A DNA stretch of 64,000 nucleotides. It comes from Psychrosphaera sp. F3M07. Lineage in GTDB: Bacteria; Pseudomonadota; Gammaproteobacteria; Enterobacterales; Alteromonadaceae. The notes beneath the pieces were generated by a model. That model was not told the origin of the DNA. It saw only the letters and a program-made list of their open reading frames with translations, and made no database searches. The translations under genes and the position numbers were made by a program. Shown in pieces: positions 1 to 9,053 of the stretch (position 1 is the first letter of the stretch; every line of letters starts with the position of its first letter). The stretch spans positions 248,001 to 312,000 of the forward strand of contig NZ_JAHKPJ010000025.1 of assembly GCF_018860345.1 (NCBI RefSeq). Reading direction: 5' to 3'.

Positions 1-473
1 TCAATATCAGCTTGAGGGGTTTTATAAACTTCTAGACCGCCAACCATTTCTGATGCAAGCATTTCGAAGTTAAAGTTACGACCTGTATTGTTTAATACAA
101 ACCACTGTGCAGTACCAACGGCTTGGCCGTTAAGCAAGGTAACGTTTTGGTTTGGCGTGAAACCACGAATTGTAACACCTTCGCCTTCACCAAAGTCACG
201 ACTGATTGTTACACCCGGGATACGTGAAAGTGTATCTGCAACATTTTTGTCAGGGAACTTACCAATATCTTCCGGAGTGACCGTGTCAACGATCGCATTA
301 GCAAAACGTTTTTGATTTAAGTTCTTTTTATTACTTGCACGAATACCTGTTATCTCGATAGTTTCGATATCTTGTGCTTTTTCTTTATCATCAGCTGCAA
401 AAGCTGTTGAAGTTGACATAGACGCAGCAATTGCTAGCGCTACTGTTGAATATTTTAGACGAGTGTTTTTCAT
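1..473 (-). CDS. TonB-dependent receptor, N-terminal part (cut by window edge)
   Basis: This is an outer-membrane active transporter that would take up a large substrate, probably a carbohydrate, using TonB energy. Only the first 157 residues are in the window. A signal peptide ends near the AFA-ADD junction (about residue 26). A TonB-box-like segment (IETIEITGIR) follows, then a plug domain with the conserved pieces KFPDKNVADTLSRIPGV and VTIRGF. The start at 473 is supported by a GGAG ribosome site just upstream. The plug resembles the large Xanthomonas/Caulobacter-type receptor family common in marine Alteromonadales. A divergent LacI-type regulator and an 18-bp palindrome lie upstream, suggesting sugar-specific control. 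The substrate cannot be read from this fragment. Confidence 0.9.
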   Translation of the reverse strand, partial: MKNTRLKYSTVALAIAASMSTSTAFAADDKEKAQDIETIEITGIRASNKKNLNQKRFANAIVDTVTPEDIGKFPDKNVADTLSRIPGVTISRDFGEGEGVTIRGFTPNQNVTLLNGQAVGTAQWFVLNNTGRNFNFEMLASEMVGGLEVYKTPQADI

Positions 474-515
474 CACTTGCTCCCGACGTTGTTGTTGTTT
501 TTAGTTTATTATGTA

Positions 516-533
516 AATGACAGCGTTGTCATT
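516..533. promoter_or_regulatory. LacI-type operator palindrome upstream of the TonB receptor
   Basis: The sequence AATGACAGCGTTGTCATT is an inverted repeat with a CG centre and one mismatched pair. It lies 43 bp upstream of the receptor start, between the divergent receptor and LacI regulator. LacI-family operators are typically palindromes of this size with a central CG. A partial copy (CGTTGTCA, 704-711) lies close to the regulator start and may serve autoregulation. Assignment to the adjacent regulator is inference. Confidence 0.6.
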
Positions 534-758
534 AAACTAAACTAGGATTGCTTAAAAGGCAATCAACTTTTCAATTAATAGTTTAACTTTTGACCTAAAA
601 TAAATACATCACACTGTTTTTAAAGAAAAAATATTTTTGAACTTTTTTGTACAGTGGGTGTTATTTAGACAAATATTTTCGTAAAAATGCAAAAACTGTC
701 TACCGTTGTCAAATAAATGAGTGTATGGTTAATCCATAATAAAATTAGAATAATAAAT

Positions 759-1775
759 ATGAAGATCACAATCAGTGAAGTAGCTGTAAAAGCAGGTGTT
801 TCTATAAAAACAGTATCTCGTGTCATTAACAATGAGATAGGTGTTCGTTCGGCGACAAAAGATAAAGTACAAGCTGCAATGGATGAATTAAATTATCGTC
901 CGAGCCAAGCAGCGAGAAGCTTAGCCAGCACGCAATCATTTCAAGTTGGGTTTATTTATGACAACCCTAATGCTTATTACATAATAGATATGCAAAATGG
1001 TATTTTGAATGTGTGCCGTAAACAAAACTACGAACTATTAATCCATCCTTGTGATGCTAAATCTGCCAATATTATTGACGAAGTTTTGTTTTTAATTAAA
1101 CGTTCAAATTTAGATGGGCTGGTATTAACTCCGCCGTTATCTGAAAACCAACAACTCATATTTGAATTGCAGAAACGTAACGTGAAATTTGTAAGAGTTA
1201 TATCTGGTAAAGGTATGGTTGAAGATGCAGCTCATTGCGTATATCTAAACGACCGAGCCGCTGCTTTTTCAGTGACCCAATATTTAATTGATCTTGGCCA
1301 TAAAGACATTGCGTTTATTTGTGGTGATCCTGAGCATAAGTCCAGTCCCGAACGATTTGAAGGTTACCAACAAGCCCTAAGACAAAACAATATTAAAATT
1401 GAACCTAACTTTTTAATTGATGGTGAATATTCATTTGAATCCGGTGTTAATGGTGCAAAACAGTTATTGTCTTTGAAAAAACGCCCAACGGCTATATTTG
1501 GCAGTAATGATGAAATTGCAGCGGGTGCTTTATTTGCCTGTAGATTAGATGGTATAGATATTCCAACTGAGATATCCATTGTTGGTTTTGAAAACAGCCC
1601 ATTCTCACGTCAAACATTACCAAAACTAACGACAGCAGATCAGCCTACTGAAAGTGTCGCGATTGCAGCCACACAGTTATTGATAAACCAGATTAAAAAC
1701 ATTCCTACCAATACAGTAATTGAGTTTAATCCAGAATTATTAGTCAGAGAGTCAACCACCAACTTTAACGGTTGA
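759..1775 (+). CDS. LacI family transcriptional regulator
   Basis: This DNA-binding repressor has an N-terminal LacI helix-turn-helix (KITISEVAVKAGVSIKTVSR, residues 2-21). The hinge follows and reaches LNYRPSQAARSLA. A periplasmic-binding-protein-like sugar-sensing domain continues to the C-terminus (GSNDEIAAGAL, ISIVGFENSPFSRQTLPKLTT). The frame is open from 717, but starting at 759 places the helix-turn-helix at residue 2 as usual for the family and gives 338 residues, a normal length. No good ribosome site is visible before either start. It is divergent from the TonB receptor and probably controls it through the palindrome at 516-533. The effector sugar is unknown. Confidence 0.9.
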   Translation: MKITISEVAVKAGVSIKTVSRVINNEIGVRSATKDKVQAAMDELNYRPSQAARSLASTQSFQVGFIYDNPNAYYIIDMQNGILNVCRKQNYELLIHPCDAKSANIIDEVLFLIKRSNLDGLVLTPPLSENQQLIFELQKRNVKFVRVISGKGMVEDAAHCVYLNDRAAAFSVTQYLIDLGHKDIAFICGDPEHKSSPERFEGYQQALRQNNIKIEPNFLIDGEYSFESGVNGAKQLLSLKKRPTAIFGSNDEIAAGALFACRLDGIDIPTEISIVGFENSPFSRQTLPKLTTADQPTESVAIAATQLLINQIKNIPTNTVIEFNPELLVRESTTNFNG

Positions 1776-1800
1776 AGCGATAAAACTTCAAAAACATCAT

Positions 1801-1827
1801 AATACTCAGCAATTTATGCTGAGTATT
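1801..1827. terminator. Inverted repeat between convergent genes
   Basis: A perfect 11-bp stem (AATACTCAGCA / TGCTGAGTATT) with a 5-base loop sits between the convergent LacI regulator and LysE-type exporter. There is no strong T tract on either side, so it is a probable but weak bidirectional terminator. Confidence 0.5.
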
Positions 1828-1843
1828 AACGCCTGTTGTTCAT

Positions 1844-2440
1844 TTAAGCGATTAGTACTGGGTACAATGAAGCAAGTAATAAAAAAGCCATAATTCCATT
1901 AAAGATCCGTAAACGTTTTACGCTCGATAATATTTTCTGCAACTTCTGTCCTAACACTACCCACACGCTAATTGATGGTAAGTTTACAGCGCCAAAAACT
2001 AACGCCACTATAATTACAGACTTTACATCTCTATCAGGTGCATAAATACCAATGGATGTTAAGGCCATGGTCCATGCTTTTGGGTTTACCCATTGAAACA
2101 AAACCGCTTGAATAAATGAGAAAGGTTTTGCTTTATTCGCTCTTTTATTTTCCGGTGGAGCGGAAGTCGCAACTTTATAAGATAAGTAAACCAAATAAAC
2201 AATACTGCACCATTTTAAAATCATATAACTGGCTGGATACAAATCAAATACCTGCATTACGCCCATACCAACTAGCGCCACCATCAAAGTAAATCCAAGT
2301 CCTACTCCCATCATATGAGGTAACGTCTTGCGAAAGCCAAAATTAGCGCCAGAACTCATTAACATTAAGTTATTAGGTCCTGGGGAAATTGAAGATGCAA
2401 AAGCAAAAAGCACTAAGGCTAAAATGATTTCTATGTTCAC
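1844..2440 (-). CDS. LysE/RhtB family amino-acid exporter
   Basis: This 198-residue inner-membrane protein has about six hydrophobic segments. Near the N-terminus it has the family signature SISPGPNNLMLMSSGANFGFR, at about residues 17-37. The length fits RhtB/LysE exporters, which expel amino acids or derivatives such as homoserine, threonine, lysine or arginine. WVNPKAWTMAL in the middle is also typical. It is divergent from an Lrp/AsnC regulator at 2544 with about 100 bp between them, a common arrangement in which the regulator senses the exported amino acid. Substrate is not predictable. Confidence 0.9.
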   Translation of the reverse strand: MNIEIILALVLFAFASSISPGPNNLMLMSSGANFGFRKTLPHMMGVGLGFTLMVALVGMGVMQVFDLYPASYMILKWCSIVYLVYLSYKVATSAPPENKRANKAKPFSFIQAVLFQWVNPKAWTMALTSIGIYAPDRDVKSVIIVALVFGAVNLPSISVWVVLGQKLQKILSSVKRLRIFNGIMAFLLLASLYPVLIA

Positions 2441-2543
2441 CGTCGTTCCGTTTTTTTATAAATACAGGAGCACTACTATAATTCACTTCCAACGAAATTA
2501 AATTGCCTTTATTGTGTCATTTTAACGAAATAAGCAATAACTT

Positions 2544-2993
2544 ATGAAAATTGACAATTTTAACCAACAAATATTGCAAGAATTAAAAAAGGACGGTCGG
2601 GTTAGCAATATTGATCTGGCTGATAGAGTTGGATTATCCCCTTCTGCCTGCTTGCGTAGAGTCCAAGAACTAGAAAGACAAGGTATAATCAAAGGTTACA
2701 AAGCCATTATCGATAATAGGAAATTAGGTAAAGGTTTTAGTGCTTTTGTTACGGTTGGTTTATCCGTTCATACCAAAGATTCACAACAGGCATTTGAACA
2801 AGCCATTGCGAAATCAGACGAAGTATTAGAATGCCATAATGTAACAGGTTCATACGAGTATTTATTAAGAGTAGAAACAACCGACTTAGTGTCTTATAAA
2901 AGATTTCACACCGATGTATTAGGGGATTTGCCGCAAGTAGCAACCATAAGTACCCATGTGGTCATGGAGTCTACAAAAGATAATAACGAATAA
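2544..2993 (+). CDS. Lrp/AsnC family transcriptional regulator
   Basis: The protein is 149 residues, a standard length. An N-terminal winged helix-turn-helix (residues about 5-60) contains DLADRVGLSPSACLRRVQELE. The RAM ligand-binding domain follows, with ECHNVTGSYEYLLRVETTDL. The helix-turn-helix core SPSACLRRV is characteristic of Lrp-like regulators of amino-acid metabolism and export. It is divergent from the LysE/RhtB exporter and likely controls it. A long imperfect hairpin overlaps the stop codon. Confidence 0.92.
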   Translation: MKIDNFNQQILQELKKDGRVSNIDLADRVGLSPSACLRRVQELERQGIIKGYKAIIDNRKLGKGFSAFVTVGLSVHTKDSQQAFEQAIAKSDEVLECHNVTGSYEYLLRVETTDLVSYKRFHTDVLGDLPQVATISTHVVMESTKDNNE

Positions 2994-3023
2994 CTGAATC
3001 AGTTTGAGTTATTCGCTATTATC
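2979..3023. terminator. 17-bp imperfect hairpin overlapping the lrp-like stop codon
   Basis: The arms GATAATAACGAATAACT (2979-2995) and AGTTATTCGCTATTATC (3007-3023) pair with one mismatch around an 11-base loop. It lies between the convergent Lrp-like gene and the lipoprotein gene. No T tract follows, so transcription termination is inferred from position and stem length. Confidence 0.45.
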
Positions 3024-3048
3024 AAACAGTTGAGTGAATGGTTATCGT

Positions 3049-3912
3049 TTACGTGTCAAAACGCCACCAAGTTTTAAAATCACCTGAGCTTGAATCCGCA
3101 AAAATATGTACAACGTATGTGTGTCCGGCTAATAATTGAGATTCCGGAGTGAACGTAACACGTTGCCCATTTACTTGGCTGCTCGCATTAATAACGTTTG
3201 TCACTAATTCACCACTTTCACTCGCATCTAACATGCCACAACGAAATCCAGACCAGATGATTTGGCATTCATCTGAGCCAGAAGGTAACTCGAATATTTC
3301 TATATTGATTGACGAAGGGAGGGTAAATCCCGATGCGAATGTCATTTCGAGACTTTCTGGGATGGTCGCGACTAAAACATCGTGAGAGGGAAACGTACTT
3401 TCAACATCTTGGTTAATGTTTGTATTGTCTACACATTCATCCGCGCAATAAGAATCCGAAGAATTTAATAGAATAGTAAAACGAGTATTTTCTGGTCCAG
3501 TTACAGCTGCAAAATACATCCCTGTTTTGGTAGCCTCAAAACTCGCTTTATCCACCACCCCTGGACTCAAGGAAGACTTGGCAACACGAGCTTCCATGGC
3601 TTGAGAGGAGTCTTCGCCACCAGATGAATCAGCAATATCCCAATAATCCCCTAATTGCTGCTCAGAACTAAACACTAATAAATCAGGATCATCATTACTG
3701 CTTTCTGGTGTTAATAAGAGTTGGTATTTTGTTCCGTCATCCACTGAAAAAGAAAATTGTGCTTCATCACCAGACAACGAACCTGTCACAGGCTCGCCAA
3801 CCTCAAGTGTGGTCATCCCAGATAAACCATTCTCATCGTCACTATCTTCACAACCTTGAATCAGTGAAAGGCTGATGAGACATATAAATAAATACATTAA
3901 CTTTGTTTTCAT
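3049..3912 (-). CDS. Hypothetical secreted lipoprotein with pre-peptidase-like domain
   Basis: The 287-residue protein starts with a lipoprotein signal peptide and a lipobox LIQG-C at Cys21, so it should be lipid-anchored in the envelope. It continues with an acidic Ser/Asp/Glu-rich linker. Residues about 35-150 (GEPVTGSLSGDEAQFSFSV to TGMYFAAVTGP) have the rhythm of pre-peptidase C-terminal (PPC) beta-sandwich domains. The second half ends in a beta-rich segment (LLAGHTYVVHIFADSSSGDFKTWWRF) resembling Ig-like or bacterial big domains. Four cysteines in the second half (CADEC, then ECQIIWSGFRC) could form disulfides. No catalytic motif is visible and function is unknown. Confidence 0.75.
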   Translation of the reverse strand: MKTKLMYLFICLISLSLIQGCEDSDDENGLSGMTTLEVGEPVTGSLSGDEAQFSFSVDDGTKYQLLLTPESSNDDPDLLVFSSEQQLGDYWDIADSSGGEDSSQAMEARVAKSSLSPGVVDKASFEATKTGMYFAAVTGPENTRFTILLNSSDSYCADECVDNTNINQDVESTFPSHDVLVATIPESLEMTFASGFTLPSSINIEIFELPSGSDECQIIWSGFRCGMLDASESGELVTNVINASSQVNGQRVTFTPESQLLAGHTYVVHIFADSSSGDFKTWWRFDT

Positions 3913-4105
3913 TTTTTTATCTCCAATGTTGAATATATTACAGTCATAAATATCGAAAACACTCCGCTACTTTTATGAACATTACATATCAAGTTAGGCA
4001 ACATTTAATATAGTTTAGTGCACTTTTTATTTTTAAGTCAACGAAGTGAGCAATGGCAAATAAGATAATGGAGAAATTGTTTTCTGGTAAGAAGCGTGAT
4101 AATTA

Positions 4106-5182
4106 CTAGTTTTTATACTGTTTAGTAACTCTACCTGTCACACCGCATAATAATTCATACGCGATACTATTCGCGTGGCGAGCAACACGTTCAATTGGCA
4201 ATCCTTCTCCCCATAATATCACTTCGTCACCCACCTTGATCTCCGTACTTTGACCTAAATCCACGGTGATCATATCCATAGACACACGCCCGACTAAAGG
4301 ATATTCAATTGAGTTTATTAACACTGGCGTACCATTTCCTGCATTACGTGGATAACCATCACCATAACCTATAGCGACCACCGCTATTTTTGTGTTTTGT
4401 GCAGCAACCCAAGTTGCGCCATAACCAACTGAGCCGCCTTTGGGAACATCACGAACGGCAATGACACTACTTTTAAGTGTCATCACAGGTTTTAAATCGT
4501 GTTCAGCGGCATCTGAGTCGGCCATTGCAGAAGCGCCATACATCATTATTCCAGGTCTAACCCAGTCAAGATGTGTTTCAGGTAAGGACATGATTGCTGC
4601 TGAATTGGCGATAGAACGTTCACCCTCAATATCTAAACAAAGCTGATTAAACAAATTAATTTGCTGGTTATTTAAGGGATGCTCCAGTTCATCGGCGCAC
4701 GCTAAATGGGTCAATATGGTAGGGGTTGCTAATATATTTTTATGTTGTGTTAATTGGTTATAACAAGACGCCATCTCTTCTGGAGCTAAACCGATTCGGT
4801 GCATACCCGTATCGAGCTTTAACCATACTTTTATTGGCTGCGGTAAATCCGCATTTATAAAATCAATAACTTGTTGCTTGTTATGAAGTACGGTTTCCAA
4901 TTGTTTCTCAGCAATGACCATCAATTCATCTTTATCAAAAAAACCTTCCAATAAGACAATTGATTTTTTTATCCCCGCATCTCTTAACTTAATAGCTTCA
5001 TCTAATCGGGCAACACCAAATGCATCAACATTCGTTAATGACTCTGCCACTTCTAAATAACCATGCCCGTAAGCATTTGCTTTTATCATAGCTAGTATTT
5101 TGGAAGTAGGCGCTAACTTACGAACTACCTCAACATTGTATAATAATGCGCCGATATTAATTTCAGCTACCGCGATTTTCAT
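4106..5182 (-). CDS. alr: Alanine racemase
   Basis: This PLP enzyme interconverts L- and D-alanine and supplies D-alanine for peptidoglycan. Lys34 in MIKANAYGHG is the PLP-binding lysine. The C-terminal domain carries VGYGATW, AIGYGDGYPR and VGRVSMDMITVDLG, which include the second catalytic tyrosine region and the family signature. The length of 358 residues is normal. It starts 3 bases after the dnaB stop on the same strand, so dnaB and alr are cotranscribed, an order also seen in many gammaproteobacteria. Confidence 0.97.
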   Translation of the reverse strand: MKIAVAEINIGALLYNVEVVRKLAPTSKILAMIKANAYGHGYLEVAESLTNVDAFGVARLDEAIKLRDAGIKKSIVLLEGFFDKDELMVIAEKQLETVLHNKQQVIDFINADLPQPIKVWLKLDTGMHRIGLAPEEMASCYNQLTQHKNILATPTILTHLACADELEHPLNNQQINLFNQLCLDIEGERSIANSAAIMSLPETHLDWVRPGIMMYGASAMADSDAAEHDLKPVMTLKSSVIAVRDVPKGGSVGYGATWVAAQNTKIAVVAIGYGDGYPRNAGNGTPVLINSIEYPLVGRVSMDMITVDLGQSTEIKVGDEVILWGEGLPIERVARHANSIAYELLCGVTGRVTKQYKN

Positions 5183-5185
5183 AAA

Positions 5186-6586
5186 TTAATCGTCAAAAAA
5201 AGCATTACCCGAATAATTATCAAATCGGGAATAATGAAGTTGAGTGGTTAACCTAATTCGTCCAATTGGACCATTACGGTGTTTACCTATGATGATTTCA
5301 GCCGTACCTTTATCCGCTGAGTCTTCGTGGTAAACCTCATCTCGATAAATAAACATGATCAAATCAGCATCTTGCTCAATTGACCCTGACTCCCTTAAAT
5401 CTGAGTTTACCGGACGTTTATCAGCTCGTTGTTCCAAACCACGGTTTAACTGAGCAAGGGCAATAACCGGGATTTCTAATTCTTTTGCTAACGCTTTAAG
5501 TGAAGCGGAAATATCTGCGATTTCTAAAGTACGATTATCTTTAAATTCTGGTGAGCGCATTAACTGTAAGTAATCTATCATTATCATAGATAAACCACCG
5601 TGTTCACGAGCGATTCTTCTGGCTCTTGAACGTAACTCTGTCGGGGTTAATCCAGACGAATCATCAATATAAAGCTTACCTTTCTCCTGCATTAAGCCCA
5701 TTGTACTGGCAAGACGAGCCCAATCATCATCATCTAAATTACCAGTACGAACTTTGGTTTGGTCAATGCGACCTAACGAGGCCAACATCCTCATCATGAT
5801 AGAGTCCGCCGGCATTTCTAAACTAAATACTAATGCCGGCTTATCTGAAGTTAACGCCGCCGTTTCTACTAAGTTCATGGCAAATGTGGTTTTACCCATA
5901 GATGGTCGTGCAGCCACAATAATAAGATCTGATGGCTGAAATCCACTGGTCATTTTATCTAGATCATTAAAGCCACTCGTTAATCCGGTTACACCATCAT
6001 TGTCGGTACGCATTAGCTCTTCAATCTTGTCGACAGTCGACGATAAGATTGAGTTTAAGTCTTTTGGCCCTTCATTTTTATTTTCACGTTGTTCAGCTAT
6101 CTTGAAAACACGTGACTCAGCAAAATCTAATAACTCTTCACTGCTTTTACCTTCAGGGTTATAACAGGCATCGGCAACTTCATTTGCGGTACCAATTAAT
6201 TCTCTAACGACCGCTCTTTCTCGAACAATTTCAGCATAGGCAACAATATTAGCAGCACTCGGAGTGTTTTTAGCAATTTCACCGAGATAAGCGAATCCAC
6301 CCACGTCTTCTAAAATTTTATCTTTTTCTAATGCCTCTGAAACAGTGATCAAATCAATCGGATGGTTTTTGATCATCAAAGACGCCATAGCAGCAAAAAT
6401 TTGCTTATGTTGGCGTAAGTAAAAATCACCTTTTACGACTTTCTCAGCAACACGATCCCACGCATTATTATCTAACATAAGTCCACCAAGTACTGATTGT
6501 TCAGCTTCAACGGAATGAGGTGGGACTTTGAGCGATGCTATTTGAGCATCTTGTTCTTTTGCAGATTTAAATGATGACTTTGCCAT
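5186..6586 (-). CDS. dnaB: Replicative DNA helicase DnaB
   Basis: This hexameric helicase unwinds DNA at the replication fork. The N-terminal domain (VPPHSVEAEQSVLGGLML, from residue 21) is followed by a linker. The RecA-like ATPase has Walker A ARPSMGKTT at about residues 226-234, Walker B-type MIMIDYLQLM, and the C-terminal LRESGSIEQDADLIMFIYR motif. At 466 residues it is full-length and has no intein. It is the first gene of the dnaB-alr unit. The start gives MAKSSFKS; the conserved N-terminal domain follows closely. Confidence 0.97.
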   Translation of the reverse strand: MAKSSFKSAKEQDAQIASLKVPPHSVEAEQSVLGGLMLDNNAWDRVAEKVVKGDFYLRQHKQIFAAMASLMIKNHPIDLITVSEALEKDKILEDVGGFAYLGEIAKNTPSAANIVAYAEIVRERAVVRELIGTANEVADACYNPEGKSSEELLDFAESRVFKIAEQRENKNEGPKDLNSILSSTVDKIEELMRTDNDGVTGLTSGFNDLDKMTSGFQPSDLIIVAARPSMGKTTFAMNLVETAALTSDKPALVFSLEMPADSIMMRMLASLGRIDQTKVRTGNLDDDDWARLASTMGLMQEKGKLYIDDSSGLTPTELRSRARRIAREHGGLSMIMIDYLQLMRSPEFKDNRTLEIADISASLKALAKELEIPVIALAQLNRGLEQRADKRPVNSDLRESGSIEQDADLIMFIYRDEVYHEDSADKGTAEIIIGKHRNGPIGRIRLTTQLHYSRFDNYSGNAFFDD

Positions 6587-6693
6587 GGGTTCGTTTCATA
6601 CAACTAGGAGTGATATAAGACTGAACATTCTATCGGAATAACTGAAGTTATCAATAACTCAACTCAGTCTATTGTTCTATTTACTCATAAATA

Positions 6694-6728
6694 AAAGCCC
6701 CAACATGAATATCAATATTGGGGCTGGT
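6694..6728 (-). terminator. Rho-independent-like terminator after the DUF4097 gene
   Basis: On the minus strand AGCCCCAA pairs with TTGGGGCT across an 11-14-base loop, followed by TTTATTTATG. It sits just past the stop of the exported repeat protein and before dnaB. Confidence 0.6.
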
Positions 6729-6755
6729 AACTGGACATTTGTATTTTATCTATCG

Positions 6756-7724
6756 CTATTTTTTGTTAAGAGTCACATCACCACTGACTGTGTCTATTTG
6801 TACTTCTGCACTACCGGTTCCCATACGAAATCTCAATGATTCTCCAGGTCCGTATTTGGCTTCTCTCGATTTATCTTTTGTCAGACGGTTAGTGATATCT
6901 CCACCAGCATGGGTTTCGACATTAAAGTTTGCCGACACATCACCGTCAAAGTAAATACCCAGACCTCCACCAACGCTAGAAGCATTAAAGCGGGCATTTT
7001 TGTTTAAGCTTAACGTTGCATTAATGTATCCGTTTACGGTACTCACTTCTAGCTCATCTACTAACTTAGCTTTAATTTTAATTTCACCATTTACACTGCT
7101 AATACCAATTTCGGTAGCAGACGTATCTGTTTCAATCTCACCATTAACCGTTTCAATTTCCAACTCACCTTGGCTACCTTGATCGTCAATCTCGCCATTA
7201 ACCGTATTTAGGTTTATTTTTCCGGTTAAACCTTCCGCATTAATGCTTCCATTAACCGTTCCAAGTGCAATTCTGTTATTCAAATTTGCCGCTTTGATAT
7301 CACCATTTACTGTATTTAATTTAGTTCCGCCTTTTATCCCTTGGGCGTTAACGTCAACGTTTACACCTTCAAAGCGCAAACTATTATTATCAGGCATCAT
7401 AATTTCTAATTGGGAACCATCATCATCATTCCAATTACCCCAACGATTTTGAGGCATATTTACTTTAAAATAAACCTCTCCATCTTCATCAACTTGGATT
7501 GTGTATCCGTCTGCATCATCGGATAATTCGCCGGTAATTTTCACCTGATTTTTATCCCATGCTTTGATCACTACATTACCCGACATAACATCTACAGTGA
7601 CTTTACCTTTAACTTGTGTTTCTACCAACTCGTTAACTTTTTCGCCTGCGAACACATTCATTGACAACATGCATAGCGCACCTAACATGCTCACTTTCCA
7701 ACTTTGGTTAATCATGTTTTTCAT
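6756..7724 (-). CDS. Exported DUF4097-type repeat protein (beta-solenoid-like)
   Basis: A Sec signal peptide ends near NVFAG. The body contains a run of six units built on x-T/S-V-N-G-x-I: NTVNGDI, GTVNGSI, NTVNGEI, ETVNGEI, SSVNGEI and STVNGYI, about 19-22 residues apart. This is the pattern of DUF4097 / putative adhesin domains, which are thought to fold as a right-handed beta helix. The frame is open from 7730, but ATG 7724 has the better spacing from AGGA (7 bases against 1). It is the last gene of an operon with an ECF sigma factor and a membrane protein. It is probably an envelope-stress or surface-associated protein; the ligand is unknown. Confidence 0.8.
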   Translation of the reverse strand: MKNMINQSWKVSMLGALCMLSMNVFAGEKVNELVETQVKGKVTVDVMSGNVVIKAWDKNQVKITGELSDDADGYTIQVDEDGEVYFKVNMPQNRWGNWNDDDGSQLEIMMPDNNSLRFEGVNVDVNAQGIKGGTKLNTVNGDIKAANLNNRIALGTVNGSINAEGLTGKINLNTVNGEIDDQGSQGELEIETVNGEIETDTSATEIGISSVNGEIKIKAKLVDELEVSTVNGYINATLSLNKNARFNASSVGGGLGIYFDGDVSANFNVETHAGGDITNRLTKDKSREAKYGPGESLRFRMGTGSAEVQIDTVSGDVTLNKK

Positions 7725-7746
7725 CTTCATTTCCTTTCTGCTTTCT

Positions 7747-8268
7747 TTAAATTTGGTGATAACGTTTTAATTGAGGTTTATAAGCTTGCTTAATTAAGCT
7801 TATTTGTTTTTGATAAACCTGATTTAACATTTTCATTAATGCCGGATCTTCCGGCTGACTTTCTAATGCTTTAATTAGAGACTTCTCCGCCCGTTCTAAT
7901 TCCGCCATCGAACTTTGCCAATTATTAATAATTGGACGTTCTAAATTTACGTTTTGTAATAACTGTTTTTTCTGAATCTCATAACTTGCTACAAGCGGAT
8001 TGAGCCAGTTGTTATGCATCGATTGACTACTTCCAGAACTTAACCAAATCCCTAAAACCAAGGCTATTGGAGTAAACGCTGCCGCGATCTTGCCAATCTG
8101 AAACCAATTAACTTCATTTTGATATATATTTTGTTGAGGCGTCTTTGCAATCGCTTGTTCAATGCCTACCCACAAATCTCGATCTGGTGTTAACTCTTTA
8201 GGCAACTCTTGCGCTTGAGCTAACACATCTTTTTGTTTGATATTGTCTGTACTCATAACATCACCCAT
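7747..8268 (-). CDS. Single-pass membrane protein, probable anti-sigma factor
   Basis: The 173-residue protein has a soluble N-terminal part (PKELTPDRDLWVGIEQAIAK), one transmembrane helix around residues 65-82 (IGKIAAAFTPIALVLGIWLSS) and a helical Gln-rich C-terminal part. It lacks the HxxxCxxC zinc motif of classic ZAS anti-sigma factors. Its start overlaps the sigma-factor stop by 8 bases, and an alternative ATG at 8256 lies 4 bases past that stop with GGTGA before it. Topology and coupling to an ECF sigma factor suggest it sequesters the sigma factor at the membrane. This is inference from position. Confidence 0.7.
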   Translation of the reverse strand: MGDVMSTDNIKQKDVLAQAQELPKELTPDRDLWVGIEQAIAKTPQQNIYQNEVNWFQIGKIAAAFTPIALVLGIWLSSGSSQSMHNNWLNPLVASYEIQKKQLLQNVNLERPIINNWQSSMAELERAEKSLIKALESQPEDPALMKMLNQVYQKQISLIKQAYKPQLKRYHQI

Positions 8269-8866
8269 TTAACTCTGAATTAATGGCCAATTGTAATAAC
8301 TGTTTAGCCCTATGATATTGCGACTTACTTGAGCCAACAGCGATTTGCAATTCTTGACTAATCTCTTCATGTCGCCAACCTTCAACTGCAAATAAAACAA
8401 AAACGATTCTGGCTTGTTCTGGCAATTTAGCTATGTGTTTATCTAAACCACTGCGACTTAAATCATGATTAGATTGCTCATCGTTTACTTCTAAATTTGA
8501 TAATGCGGTTTCGTTTTGTTGATCCGAACCAAACCATGAACGCCACCATTTTTTTTGTTTTCGCATGTGACTGATAGCCACATTACTTGCCACCGAATAC
8601 AACCATGTTGAGAACTTACTGTCCCCTCTAAAGTTATGTACTTTTTGCCATATTTGTACAAAAACCTCTTGAGTGATGTCTTCTGCAATTTCACGGTCGC
8701 CAGATAAACGTAAACACAACGCATAAACTCGATTGCCATATAAATCGTAGAGTTTTCTTAATGCCGATTGTTCACCCCGTTTTAATTGGGCAACGATTAC
8801 GTCGTCATTTTCTGCTTTATTAGTTCGCCCTTGAAATTGTTCTGGGGCAATCACATTTGATGACAC
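8261..8866 (-). CDS. ECF-type RNA polymerase sigma factor
   Basis: This sigma-70 family protein of 201 residues has region 2 (residues about 35-105: LRKLYDLYGNRVYALCLRLSGD, AEDITQEVFVQIW, STWLYSVASNVAISHMRK). Region 4 is at about 140-195 (LPEQARIVFVLFAVEGWRHEEISQEL, GSSKSQYHRAKQLL). The start codon is GTG. It heads an operon with a putative membrane anti-sigma protein and the DUF4097 exported protein, so it probably responds to an envelope signal. The inducing signal is not evident. Confidence 0.93.
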   Translation of the reverse strand: MSSNVIAPEQFQGRTNKAENDDVIVAQLKRGEQSALRKLYDLYGNRVYALCLRLSGDREIAEDITQEVFVQIWQKVHNFRGDSKFSTWLYSVASNVAISHMRKQKKWWRSWFGSDQQNETALSNLEVNDEQSNHDLSRSGLDKHIAKLPEQARIVFVLFAVEGWRHEEISQELQIAVGSSKSQYHRAKQLLQLAINSELNG

Positions 8867-9053
8867 AAGTAAGTTTCTCTTTATTAGTTTCTGTTGTGTG
8901 GTTGATTAGTATCATATGAAACAAAAAAGGTTTAAAAGAATATAAATTTATTTGTTAACTAAGGAAAATTATAAAGGGATTGAGAAATAATAGAATTGAG
9001 TTATATGGGAAATGAAAATTGGAAGTGAGAACAAGTGGGTAAATTACAGGCAT

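Noticed and set aside
6996-7350. DNA-level tandem repeat in the DUF4097 gene
   Set aside because: The repetition is at the protein level (TVNG units); nucleotide copies are diverged and irregular, so it is not a mobile or satellite repeat.
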